Of a DNA stretch of 64,000 bases, positions 42,829-54,246 are shown in pieces (position 1 is the first letter of the stretch; each line of letters starts with the position of its first letter). The position numbers and the translations under genes are program-made. The stretch covers positions 9,300,392-9,364,391 of the forward strand of contig OZ012695.1 of assembly GCA_963942565.1 (NCBI GenBank), in the 5' to 3' direction. The notes beneath the pieces were generated by a model. The model was not told the origin of the DNA, ran no database searches, and worked only from the letters and a program-made list of their open reading frames with translations. The stretch comes from Maea johnstoni. Taxonomy: Eukaryota; Annelida; Polychaeta; Spionida; Magelonidae.

Positions 42829-43170
42829 AACGAGACGTTTGTCTTTCCAACAGTAGGTTTTACGCGAAAGGTTTTGAAGGGCTCTTTTAATCACAACCAA
42901 TTAAACAACTACTCTTCGAATATTTAGCCAGATTATATTCAATCCCAAGGTGATTTTTATTGGTTTGAAGTAACGCGGACGACATTTTAGGGACATATCC
43001 TAAAATGGGCATGCTAAGGCCTTTTATGGGCACGCCTCGATGTGTCATATAACGGGTGCTTTTTGGCAAACGTGAACCACAGGCTGCTGAGCTGAACTGA
43101 AGTATTTTGGAATTTGACTGCAAACCAGGGAGCTTTCATTATATTTGATTAATGTCTCTGTGCAAACTAA
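42829..43170. other. No gene seen
   Basis: Spacer of mixed composition before the 57/60-bp satellite. Confidence 0.4.
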
Positions 43171-44355
43171 ACAGTACAGACTTGTAGTATATGTACACAC
43201 GCGATAGGGAGCTAAGATTCCTCTTGTTTGATAGTACAGACATGAAGTATATGTCCATATGCGATAGGGAGCTAAGATTCCTCTTGTTTGACAGTACAGA
43301 CTTGTAGTATATGTCCACACGCGATAGGGAGCTAAGATTCCACTTGTTTGACCGTGACTTGTGGTATATGTCCACACGCTATAGGGAGCTAAGATTCCAC
43401 TTGTTTGACCGTGACTTGTAGTATATGTCCACATGCGATAGGGAGCTAAGATTCCTCTTGTTTGACAGTACAGACTTGAAGTATATGTCCACACGCGATA
43501 GGGAGCTAAGATTCCACTTGTTTGACCGTGACTTGTGGTATATGTCCACACGCTATAGGGAGCTAAGATTCCACTTGTTTGACCGTGACTTGTAGTATAT
43601 GTCCACATGCGATAGGGAGCTAAGATTCCTCTTGTTTGACAGCACAGACTTGTAGTATATGTCCACACGCGATAGGGAGCTAAGATTCCACTTGTTTGAC
43701 CGTGACTTGTGGTATATGTCCACACGCTATAGGGAGCTAAGATTCCCCTTGTTTGAACTTGACTTGTAGTATATGTTCACACACGATAGGGAGCTAAGTT
43801 TCCTCTTGTTTGATAGTAGAGACTTGTAGCATATGTCCACATGTGATAGGGAGCTAAGATTCCTCTTGTTTGATAGTAGAGACTTGTAGTATATGTCCAC
43901 ACATGATAGGGAGCTAAGATTCATCTTGTTTGATAGTAGACTTGTAGTATATGTCTACACGCGATAGGGCGCTATGATTCCTCTTGTTTGATAATAAAGA
44001 CTTGAAGTATATGTCCACACGCGATAGGGAGCTAAGATCCCTCTTTTTGATAATACAGACGTGTAGTATATATCCACATGCGATAGGGAGCTAAGATTCC
44101 TCTTGTTTGATAATACAGACTTGAAGTATATATCCACACGTGATAGGGAGCTAAGATTCCTCTTGTTTGACAGTACAAACTTGAAGTACCGGTATATGTC
44201 CACACGTGATAGGGAGCTAAGATTCCTCTTGTTTGACAGTACAGACTTGTAGTATATGTCCACACGTGATAGGGAGCTAAGATTCCTCTTGTTTGACAGT
44301 ACAGACTTGAAGTATATGTCCACACGCGATAGGGAGCTAAAATCCCTCTTGTTTG
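43171..44355. repeat. 57/60-bp satellite, about 20 units
   Basis: Units share GTATATGTCCACACGCGATA, GGGAGCTAAGATTCC and CTTGTTTGA. The 60-base form ends CAGTACAGACTTG and the 57-base form ends CCGTGACTTG. In 43290-43740 they alternate as 60-57-57, a 174-base higher-order unit (GTGGTATATG at 43361, 43535 and 43709). Outside this stretch the 60-base form predominates with more point variation. Translations from either strand are repeat artefacts. Confidence 0.95.
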
Positions 44356-45553
<1,198 letters not shown>

Positions 45554-45880
45554 CATATATATGATAAGTATTGTTTTGATATGTTTTACCCTACGTTGGC
45601 ATCTCTGACATCCCCTCAGCAGGGTGTCCTCAGAATGCATCGATTACTGCATTCTTGTCATTGCTATTGTGTAGATATCAAATCCTTCTTATGAAAAAGG
45701 CACGGCCCGCATAGCATAGGTGGCAGCGGTGTCAGATGGCTACGAATTAGCAATTACTCAGTCAGATCATATTCCAATTGTTTTCGGTAGGCAACTTATC
45801 TACCGATGTTCACCTCGGAAGCATTTGTAGCCAAACTACCAACGATTAGATCAAATACGATCGGATGTACAAAAAAGAAG

Positions 45881-46184
<304 letters not shown>

Positions 46185-46654
46185 TTATCAAATAGTTCTG
46201 TGGAAGTTTTGTTAACCCCAGAAAATGTTGTTCTGACATGTGATATCTGTAATGGACATGATACCGTTACAACTTAGCAAACAAGCAAGAACTTAAAACC
46301 ACTTATTGTTGTTATGCTGTGACAATATTTCCTGTCAAATTATTCAAAATGTTATTAAAAGATAAGGTCGGTGCATGTGTATATCTAAGTGTGCTATGGG
46401 TATGAATGGGTCAATTTCCGCGAAGCATCACCTCGTACAGCAGCCACCCTGCCTGCCTGTAGCAGCAGTGACCTGAATGTGCCGTGAAGTGTTTAGCCTT
46501 GGCAGGCGAGATATAATCTCCATCAGATCAGGTGTCAGTCACGAAATGAGAAGTTCCAAACGAAATTGTGCACAAGGATGAATTCTCTTTTTTTGGATTC
46601 GAGCGTTGACGATTAAGTTCATTAGACGCACACATTCTTTCCATGTGTCTATGG
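46185..46654. other. No gene seen
   Basis: Mixed DNA between the microsatellite and the inverted-repeat element. Confidence 0.4.
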
Positions 46655-47148
46655 GGCGCCATTTGTAGCATCCGTATTTTTGTTGACAGAAGCAACTTTT
46701 GTCGACAAAAGTCACTTTTGTCAGACAAAAGTAACATTTTACACATGGCGCGACCATTTGCCAAGTGTAACATCTTAGAATTCCGTCGCGATAAAATAGC
46801 TTTTGTCAACAAAAGTAACTTTTGTTGGACAAAAGTGATTTTGTCAAGACAAAGGTACTTAAGTCGACAAAAGGACGTTTGTCCGTTACACATAGCGCGA
46901 CCATTCGCCAAGTGTAACGTCTTAGAATTCTGTCTCGACAAAAATGCTTTTTTCATCAAAAGTAACTTTTGTTGGACATAGGTAATTTTGTCAAGATAAA
47001 ATCAACTTTATCAGACAAAAGTTACTTTAGTTGGACAAAAGTAATTTTGTGTTACACATCGTGGCCATTCGCCAAGTGTAAAATCTTAGAATCCTGTCTT
47101 GACAAAATTGCTTTTGTCTACAAAAGTATGGATGTTACAAACGGCGCC
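46655..47148. mobile_element. 494-bp inverted-repeat element with internal tandem palindromes
   Basis: GGCGCCATTTGTAGCATCCG at 46655 and its near-complement GGATGTTACAAACGGCGCC ending at 47148 form terminal inverted repeats of about 29 bases. Between them are three tandem copies, 147-166 bases apart, of a core starting ACACAT-GCG and containing CCATTCGCCAAGTGTAA and TCTTAGAATTC (from about 46741, 46888 and 47054). The cores are separated by clusters of ACTTTTGTC and its complement GACAAAAGT. There is no credible protein frame. It is a non-autonomous DNA element with unusually dense dyad symmetry. Confidence 0.75.
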
Positions 47149-48482
47149 ACATATGCGTCGCTGTCAAGAAGGTATCTAATCAACTTCGTATGAAGATATA
47201 GGTAAAGCAATGCAATGGATGGCTCCTGTGTTATCATTCGAATACGAAACGAGCTCCGTTCAGTTTAGTTCTAAAATAAAGGGGCGCAGTGGTTTGATTT
47301 CAAAACAAGTTCCTTGTAGACTGGCCTGCCAATATGCATGCCTTTATAGCGACTTGAGATGATTGTTTAGTAGCGTAATCTTGGGTGGTAAGGAGGCCTG
47401 CCTCTATTCGATAGCGTTGTGGGTGCAGTAGTAGTAGCAGAGGATAATAGAGTGTAAATTACTATCCAGGCCACCCACAGTTACATAAGGCAAAACACCT
47501 GGATTTAAACAACTACACCACAATCACAACGACGGGCGACAATCTCAAGGCATGGCACTAACCACTTCCAAGCTTTACGTGTTCTTAGGGAGTTTTAGAT
47601 TTCAAATTTTATTATATCGTCACTTTGCCTGTCATATTGAGGCTAAATCCCCATTTATTGATGGTGGAGGAAATCGGTTTATTCAGGGAAATCTACTGCC
47701 TAACCCCAATGTTAAGACACTGGTAACTGTCTCAAATGCCTTGAGATGGTTGAAAATTCCTAGGAAAATGTTGTTGTTGTTTTTATTTGTAGAGTAAAAG
47801 CTGTATACATGAAAACATCTAGTAGACCACCTCAGGGGCACCTCTATGAGTTGAAATCTTCACTGCGGCGAGTATAGTTGCATTGTGAATGTTTCGGTGT
47901 GCCCAAGGACCTCCAGGTTGAACAACTGTACACACATTACGTTGGATACCCTTCAGCCAGCGATATTACATTCTTCATCTCCAACTTTACTTGTAACTTG
48001 AACACAAGTATGTGGGTTTTCACGCAAACTAGGTTCAATCACGTGAACTTTTTATCTAAGCGTTAAATGAGCATCTACATGGAGAGATCACGGTAGACGA
48101 GATACGTAGAGATGATACGATCTTTGGCCTTCTTTTGGCTCTTATCAAGATGGAACAATATGCCTACGCTTTATGCAAGAGTGTTTTATCTAAAAGGACC
48201 ATTTAGGGTTCTAGCGATCTACGTACATCTTCCGCATGATCAAAATAGCAGCCTTTTGCATTCTGCCCAGGCCCTCATTGCTGCTGTGCAAGGGCTGGCT
48301 GGACAGGGAACACGTCAGGTGGTGGTGCTGCTGGGTGCGGTGGATGGCGTGTGTACTCGGTTCACATTTAGGGTCATTGCAGTATCTAACCATCCACCAT
48401 TTTCGTGAGCACCAGATAATATCGCATCGACTTAGAGGCTCTCGCATTTCGTAAAGGGATTACGCATATGTAATCAGGCAGT
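47149..48482. other. No gene seen
   Basis: Mixed DNA. The frames at 47552-47797 and 48112-48408 are short and motif-free. Confidence 0.35.
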
Positions 48483-48918
48483 GGGTTGGTACTTCAAAAC
48501 CAAGGTCAGATTCATTAATTCATGCAAACCCGGTGCGTTCCTTTAGATCAGCTGCAGGGGATTGATATTTCGAACAAGTTCAGATACGCTAACTCATGCG
48601 AAACCGTAACTTTTCGTTAAAATCAGTTGGAGGTGGTGGTACTTTGCTCAGTTACGGATTTGTTTAATCATGCGAGCCCAGAGCGTTCCTTTAATTCAGG
48701 CAAGGGGTTGATACTTCGACCAAGTTCAGATTCGTAAACTTAATTCATGCAATCCCGGATCGTTTCTTTAAATCAGGTGGATAGAGTGATATTTCGACCA
48801 ATTTCAGATTTGTTTACTGCTGCGAACCCAGAGCGTTACCCTATTGAGGGGAAGAGTTTGATACTTCGATCATGTTCAGATACGTTAACTGATGCGAACC
48901 CAGAGTGTGCCTTTAAAG
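48483..48918. repeat. Degenerate ~74-bp tandem repeat, six units
   Basis: Unit starts (GGTTGATACTTCGACCAAG-like) fall near 48483, 48557, 48629, 48703, 48781 and 48853, followed in each by TTCAGAT-CGTTAA, CATGCGAACCCAGAGCGTT and CCTTTAA. Units are 72-78 bases and differ at many positions, so the array is old. Confidence 0.8.
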
Positions 48919-50484
48919 GCGGTGTCTAAGCGCCTCAGGGAGTGACCGCCGTGATGTCTTTACGTTACATCACGTCTTGTTTTCTTGGTTATAAGATGCA
49001 GTTTTAGTATGTGCTGCTTAGCGACACCATTACATTATTAGTGATACCCTTCCCCTTCGCTAATGCAGGGCTTTTAAGAAAGTGGGGACAGCGATTTTGA
49101 GGCTTTTAGAATGTTTAATCAGCGTCTAATTTGCTATTCAATACCTTAAGTGCAAATATTGCAAAACTGCTCTAGGTACTATCTATTAGATAGATATTTA
49201 GTGAGCGGTCTATGCAGAAAATATATTTTAAAAAGGATAAGTATGTACATTCTTGCAAAAACGAAAAATATAATTTTATTTCATTTTTTTCAAATGAAAT
49301 TGCAAATGAAAATGCATAAACGTTATATAACCATTTGATGTACGTTTTTACACACACACACACACACACACACATGTATGTGTGTGTGGGGAGGGGGTGG
49401 TGTATGTGTGTGTATGTATGTACTGATAGATAGATAGATAGATGGATAGATAGATAGATAGATGGATAGATGGATAGACCTTTGGACATTGCTTCAAGTA
49501 GCGTGTTACCAGCCCTGGTAACATTAACAGCGGTATAAAAAGCTGTGTTAACAACATAGGAAGTCAGCCTGTGTATACGCTGAGTAGCACATGCGTTATG
49601 CAGGTTCCGCTGTGGCATCGATAGATAGGTTAGCTTCCCCAAGTATGCATTCTTCTATATCTTGTCACGTCCGTAAGGCGGTCTCCAGAATCAGTCACCA
49701 CTGATCGAGCACGGTTTTAATTGAGAAAGCTGTGGGAATTTGCTAAAATTAAGGAGAGAGGGTCGTATAACTCTAAGGTCTGGCCAATAGGCGAGTCAGC
49801 CTACAACCCCTGCTCGCCCGCAGAAACACGTCTCATAGTTTAGGTACATACGTCTTAGTATTAAAGACTGAAACTCGTTTTGGAATATAGTTGTATAAGT
49901 GTTGAATAGAGCATAAACAGCGAGCAGCCCTTCTTCAAAAGTTTTAGTATGAACTTTATTTCAAAATAGTTTAAATATGTGGTTGCATGAGAGGCATAAC
50001 TAGCCAGGTAACGTGATGTACCTCTCTCGGTGCATCTTGCCGCCTTCTCAGGAACATAGAGCAGGAAAGAGGAAAGTAAATGTAAATCCTGCCTATAAGT
50101 CTCGAGGTGTTATGAGATAAGAGTGCTAAGTTTGAATGTGATACGATTTGAAAAAAGATGTCCACACTAGGTCGTTCGAGATTCTCTTTTGTAAAATAAT
50201 CCCGTTGAATGTGTAACTCCCTGACAAGTGTTGCCCTGGGATTGTTGTGTCGTGGGTGTGTGAGTGAGGGAAAGAGGCAGTGACGTGACACATCTACCTA
50301 CGTGTGGAGATATAACACCAGCAGTGCTACCTGGACTCCTCATTAAGCCCGTGGATCTGGACTCAGAGATTTCGTTTATCGTCACTCTTTAAGATTGCTC
50401 GATGACCACTCCATGGTTTATGCAACTGGTTTAACTGGCGGCTCACTGCAGCTAATCGTATCAAAACCAGATATCATCCAACAA
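48919..50484. other. No gene seen; CA/GATA microsatellites
   Basis: A (CA)n/(GT)n patch at about 49350-49420 and (GATA)n/(GATG)n at 49429-49476. A second GATAGATAG lies near 49618, so the 49477-49617 segment sits between two GATA patches. Confidence 0.4.
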
Positions 50485-50775
50485 TTTAGATGACCAAACA
50501 CAAGTGGATTTGAAATCAGCCGGTCAACCTGAACAGGTTAGCCTCAACCGATGTCAACTAATAGCCCACGATTGGTGCCCTGCGCATGCCCAGTTGGTGC
50601 TGGCGACCATGTTTCTCTGTAATGTAATCGATACGAGAGCCCTGATTGGTCTTTGTTCCCACGTGACATCGCGCTGATGCCAGATCCGTGACTCCTGGCA
50701 TGAGTCCAGCCCTTCACTATAGCGCATATAGTAATTGGCCTCTCGCTACATATCAATTCTTTTCTTCACCTAAGC
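50485..50775 (+). mobile_element. 280-bp MITE-like repeat, copy 3
   Basis: Third copy of the family at 14512 and 18867. It runs from TTTAGATGACC to TTCTTCACCTAAGC, with the complementary ends recognisable. It ends about 690 bases from the Ngaro-like element. Confidence 0.7.
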
Positions 50776-51468
50776 CCACATATAGGAGTGATAAGGTACC
50801 GTCATGATCTATGATAAATTTGAGAGCAAGTTAAGATTAACAAAGAAACGAACAGAATATGTGTAGAAGAGTTATTGCTTTTCTATTTAAACTTGTTCTT
50901 GCATAAACTAGGGTGTCAGACGCCCGGCGCTGATGAGGGACGGATGTATGAACTCAGCTCCGTGTCCCTGATTGCGTAACGACCTTGACTGACCTTGTCC
51001 TCACAGGGACGAGCTCTTAATTCCCTCATTCATTTCACCTCGACCGTCAACTTTCCACTCCACACCTCTCGACTTTCCTTGTCGTGACGTCACGCCATTG
51101 TTTTTGTTGTAAGTGACACTACCCGTATTTTTGAGCTAGTGGTGCGCTATTGTTATCTTTTTGAGGTATAAAACGTTTGAGACATGCGTATCAATTGCTG
51201 TTATCAGGAAAAACAGTGGCGATGCCTTATGAAAACAGGTTGCGAGTCCAAGTCAAATCATGGGCTACTCCGTTTACTGGTATTCGTTGCTGGTGGGTTG
51301 TTTCCTGTCTGAGAACCCCCCCCCCCCCCTCCCCTTAATATCAGGGCCACATAAATTCCCTATAGCATAAATGCTGTCATGATCCAAAGGTTATCTGCTA
51401 TTATGATACACTCTGATATGATACCATCTACTGGCCCGAAACCTTACTAATCATCTCATTCTCACTGG
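50776..51468. other. No gene seen; CRE and receptor-like half-sites
   Basis: A perfect TGACGTCA lies at 51085-51092 and two AGGTC(A/G) half-sites in direct repeat with a four-base spacer at 50980-50995 (minus strand). A C homopolymer is at about 51317-51329. This is the flank of the Ngaro-like insertion. Confidence 0.35.
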
Positions 51469-52101
51469 CATTAGTGAGCAAAGCACGACAGAACTCGCAG
51501 AGGGGGTACAAACAATTTATTCTAAATCACAACAACAGTAAACATTTTATAGTGACAACAGTATAACAATTCATAGTATGCCCGTTGGGCTGTAACATGC
51601 TCTGTGTAGAGCTGAACATGCGATGCGATAAAAGAACTAAACGTGAGTGGCACATGATAAATAAAGTACGTATTGTTACAAAGTATCGACAATTAGCCAC
51701 AAAGTATCGTTAACCAAGATAACTATAGATTGTCTACCAATACAGTATTACGGCCAACATAGACCTGTCTAGCACCACTCCTGCTGTACCATTGCATATA
51801 TACCAGTTGTACAGTGTAAACCAAAACTACAGATTGCAACAATGTATCAAATTACACACGGCCACACTGACCATTGTCCATCAGGCTGGACCTTAACCTT
51901 GCAAACCACCAGAGTAGTAACAATGTATCAAAATAAACACGGCCACACTGACCATGGTCCATGCTGGACCCGACCCTTTGCGAACCACATAATGTACACA
52001 ATTGACACCAACCCCCTCATGCGCGAGGGTCTCAAACCCGCACTAAGTGAACCAAGTGCACCTTAAAATGTATGTGAAAGAGTGGACAGAATTACACCGC
52101 G
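51469..52101 (-). repeat. Ngaro split repeat B2
   Basis: 633 bases, apparently identical to B1 at 52492-53124 (offset 1023). It forms the 3' terminus of the element on the minus strand. Confidence 0.92.
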
Positions 52102-52137
52102 ACCAGGTCGAGACGAAAAAAGGGGCGGGTGGGAGGG

Positions 52138-52491
52138 AAAGCGAGTTCGTCAAATACTCCTTGGGCAAAGGAGGGCTCTGGAATGCAGCTACACCGCGTC
52201 TGATAGCCAAGACTAACAAACGATTAATGGCGCGTGTCGAGCAATCAGTCCGCAAGCTACACCGAAAGCGCGCGAAGCCGACAGCAAGCGTACTTCCCGC
52301 CACGAGGCCTAGCCTCGCGGCTCTGTGAATGGCCGGTGCCCGAAGTGAACTCCTCCCCGTCTCGAGCACTGCTGCCAAGCACGCGCCGAGTCGCCCAGCG
52401 ATTGGTGGCCCCACGCTGACTGACAGCCAGCGAGTGTGCCACTCCGGTGCCTTGCCCACCAATGCCACAGAATGACTAGCCATTCTAATCA
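52138..52491 (-). repeat. Ngaro split repeat A2
   Basis: 354 bases matching A1 at 57162-57515 (offset 5024) almost perfectly. It abuts B1 exactly at 52491/52492 and is separated from B2 by 36 unique purine-rich bases. Confidence 0.92.
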
Positions 52492-53124
52492 CATTAGTGA
52501 GCAAAGCACGACAGAACTCGCAGAGGGGGTACAAACAATTTATTCTAAATCACAACAACAGTAAACATTTTATAGTGACAACAGTATAACAATTCATAGT
52601 ATGCCCGTTGGGCTGTAACATGCTCTGTGTAGAGCTGAACATGCGATGCGATAAAAGAACTAAACGTGAGTGGCACATGATAAATAAAGTACGTATTGTT
52701 ACAAAGTATCGACAATTAGCCACAAAGTATCGTTAACCAAGATAACTATAGATTGTCTACCAATACAGTATTACGGCCAACATAGACCTGTCTAGCACCA
52801 CTCCTGCTGTACCATTGCATATATACCAGTTGTACAGTGTAAACCAAAACTACAGATTGCAACAATGTATCAAATTACACACGGCCACACTGACCATTGT
52901 CCATCAGGCTGGACCTTAACCTTGCAAACCACCAGAGTAGTAACAATGTATCAAAATAAACACGGCCACACTGACCATGGTCCATGCTGGACCCGACCCT
53001 TTGCGAACCACATAATGTACACAATTGACACCAACCCCCTCATGCGCGAGGGTCTCAAACCCGCACTAAGTGAACCAAGTGCACCTTAAAATGTATGTGA
53101 AAGAGTGGACAGAATTACACCGCG
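52492..53124 (-). repeat. Ngaro split repeat B1
   Basis: The internal copy of the B repeat, starting about 115 bases beyond the recombinase stop codon. Short plus-strand frames inside both B copies are identical, as expected from the duplication. Confidence 0.92.
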
Positions 53125-53238
53125 GCAAACCGTTCACAGTGCAAAAGTTTTAGCGTTAGTAAGGAGAGAAATAAAGAGTGTGGGAGGGGGCACAAGCGAG
53201 ATGAACAAGAAGTGAGGAGGGGCCGCGGGGAGAGAGAA

Positions 53239-54207
53239 TTAACGAGACGTGGCCGCTCGCAAGGCAGCCGCCGCCCTCAGCCCCGCGTCCACCCTGGCGT
53301 GGTAAAGGTGTACTGCCCCGCTACGCCACCCTCCCAAGGCCTGCAAGTCAGAGACGTCTGCCCCTCCCGCGAAAGCAGAGGTGCAACCCCCCTTACGCAA
53401 AGAGTGCAAAGAGAACGCATCCCCCGGTAACCCGAGCGACTGCAGCAACTGGCTGAGCCACCAACGGGCCCTGGAAATAGTCAAGGGGATGGCTAACGCA
53501 TGCCTGTGCCCCGAGCCGTAAACTGCAAACAGGGGGGCACTGGTGGGTGCGCCCCTCGCCCCCTGCAGTAGTGACTCGAGGGCCCGGACTGGGCACGCTG
53601 CGGACGCTCCCCTAAGCAACAGGGGAACCTGGAAGGCCTGATGCGTGGCCTGGTGGGTCTTATCCCACTTAATGGTGAGCAGGAACCCTACCGAGATCCT
53701 CTGCACGTCTGCCACCACTGGAAGTCGCGAAACATCATAAATGCCCCGGTCGCCGGCCAGTAGGGTGGAGGCGCGAGCAAGGGCGTGAAACCCCACAGCC
53801 AAAAAGCCTGCCATAACCTCCCCCTCGGGCCCAAAGCCCCTGGCTGCCCGACACAACCGTTCTAAAAGGGGAAAAGGCAGGGGTTTCGCTCCCCCCGGCA
53901 GTGACCGAACTGTGAGGTGCAAAGCCCTCCGCCACCGCACCATTTCCACCGCCTCAAACGCCTCCACCGACAGCCTATAATCAAAATGAAACTTTCGCAC
54001 TGAAGACAAAGCATTGAGCACCGACTTCGTGGCTGCGAAACTCCTCAGCAAAAACTCCCCGAAACAACGCAGCCCTGCAATCGAAGCAGGAAAAGCTGAA
54101 AAATCAAAATAAATAGTAAACGCTGTGTAGAGTAACACGTGTGACTCGTTGTTAGCCACCGTGCCAGGGCGAAATGCCCTACCCGTTCTGACCTTAGCTT
54201 CCTCCAT
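53239..54207 (-). CDS. Tyrosine recombinase of the Ngaro-like element
   Basis: A 322-residue frame with the signature of the phage-integrase/Cre family. In order it has a first-box arginine in ARAST (about residue 145), a candidate lysine in TIKWDK (about 180), the HSLR box (about 268-271), GGWRSG with the tryptophan (about 294) and the tyrosine nucleophile in LYHA (about 302). It would catalyse integration of a circular DNA copy of the element by site-specific strand exchange. The N-terminal part resembles a core-binding domain. It lies 39 bases after the reverse transcriptase frame, last in the coding order, and the following B1 repeat probably holds the end of the transcript. Confidence 0.88.
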   Translation of the reverse strand: MEEAKVRTGRAFRPGTVANNESHVLLYTAFTIYFDFSAFPASIAGLRCFGEFLLRSFAATKSVLNALSSVRKFHFDYRLSVEAFEAVEMVRWRRALHLTVRSLPGGAKPLPFPLLERLCRAARGFGPEGEVMAGFLAVGFHALARASTLLAGDRGIYDVSRLPVVADVQRISVGFLLTIKWDKTHQATHQAFQVPLLLRGASAACPVRALESLLQGARGAPTSAPLFAVYGSGHRHALAIPLTISRARWWLSQLLQSLGLPGDAFSLHSLRKGGCTSAFAGGADVSDLQALGGWRSGAVHLYHARVDAGLRAAAALRAATSR

Positions 54208-54246
54208 CAGCCGTCTCCTATCTGCAATAGAAACGAAAACATGAGC

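Noticed and set aside
46643-47193. Frames of 72-143 codons on both strands with DK and FVDKS repeats
   Set aside because: They come from the ACTTTTGTC/GACAAAAGT dyads of the inverted-repeat element, with parallel frames open on both strands.
49429-49642. A SINE or LINE tail between GATA patches
   Set aside because: GATA microsatellites flank the segment, but no tRNA head, RT motif or second copy could be found in the window.
51842-53089. Two identical 74-codon plus-strand frames as duplicated small genes
   Set aside because: They lie in the B1 and B2 repeats of the Ngaro-like element and are identical only because the repeats are.
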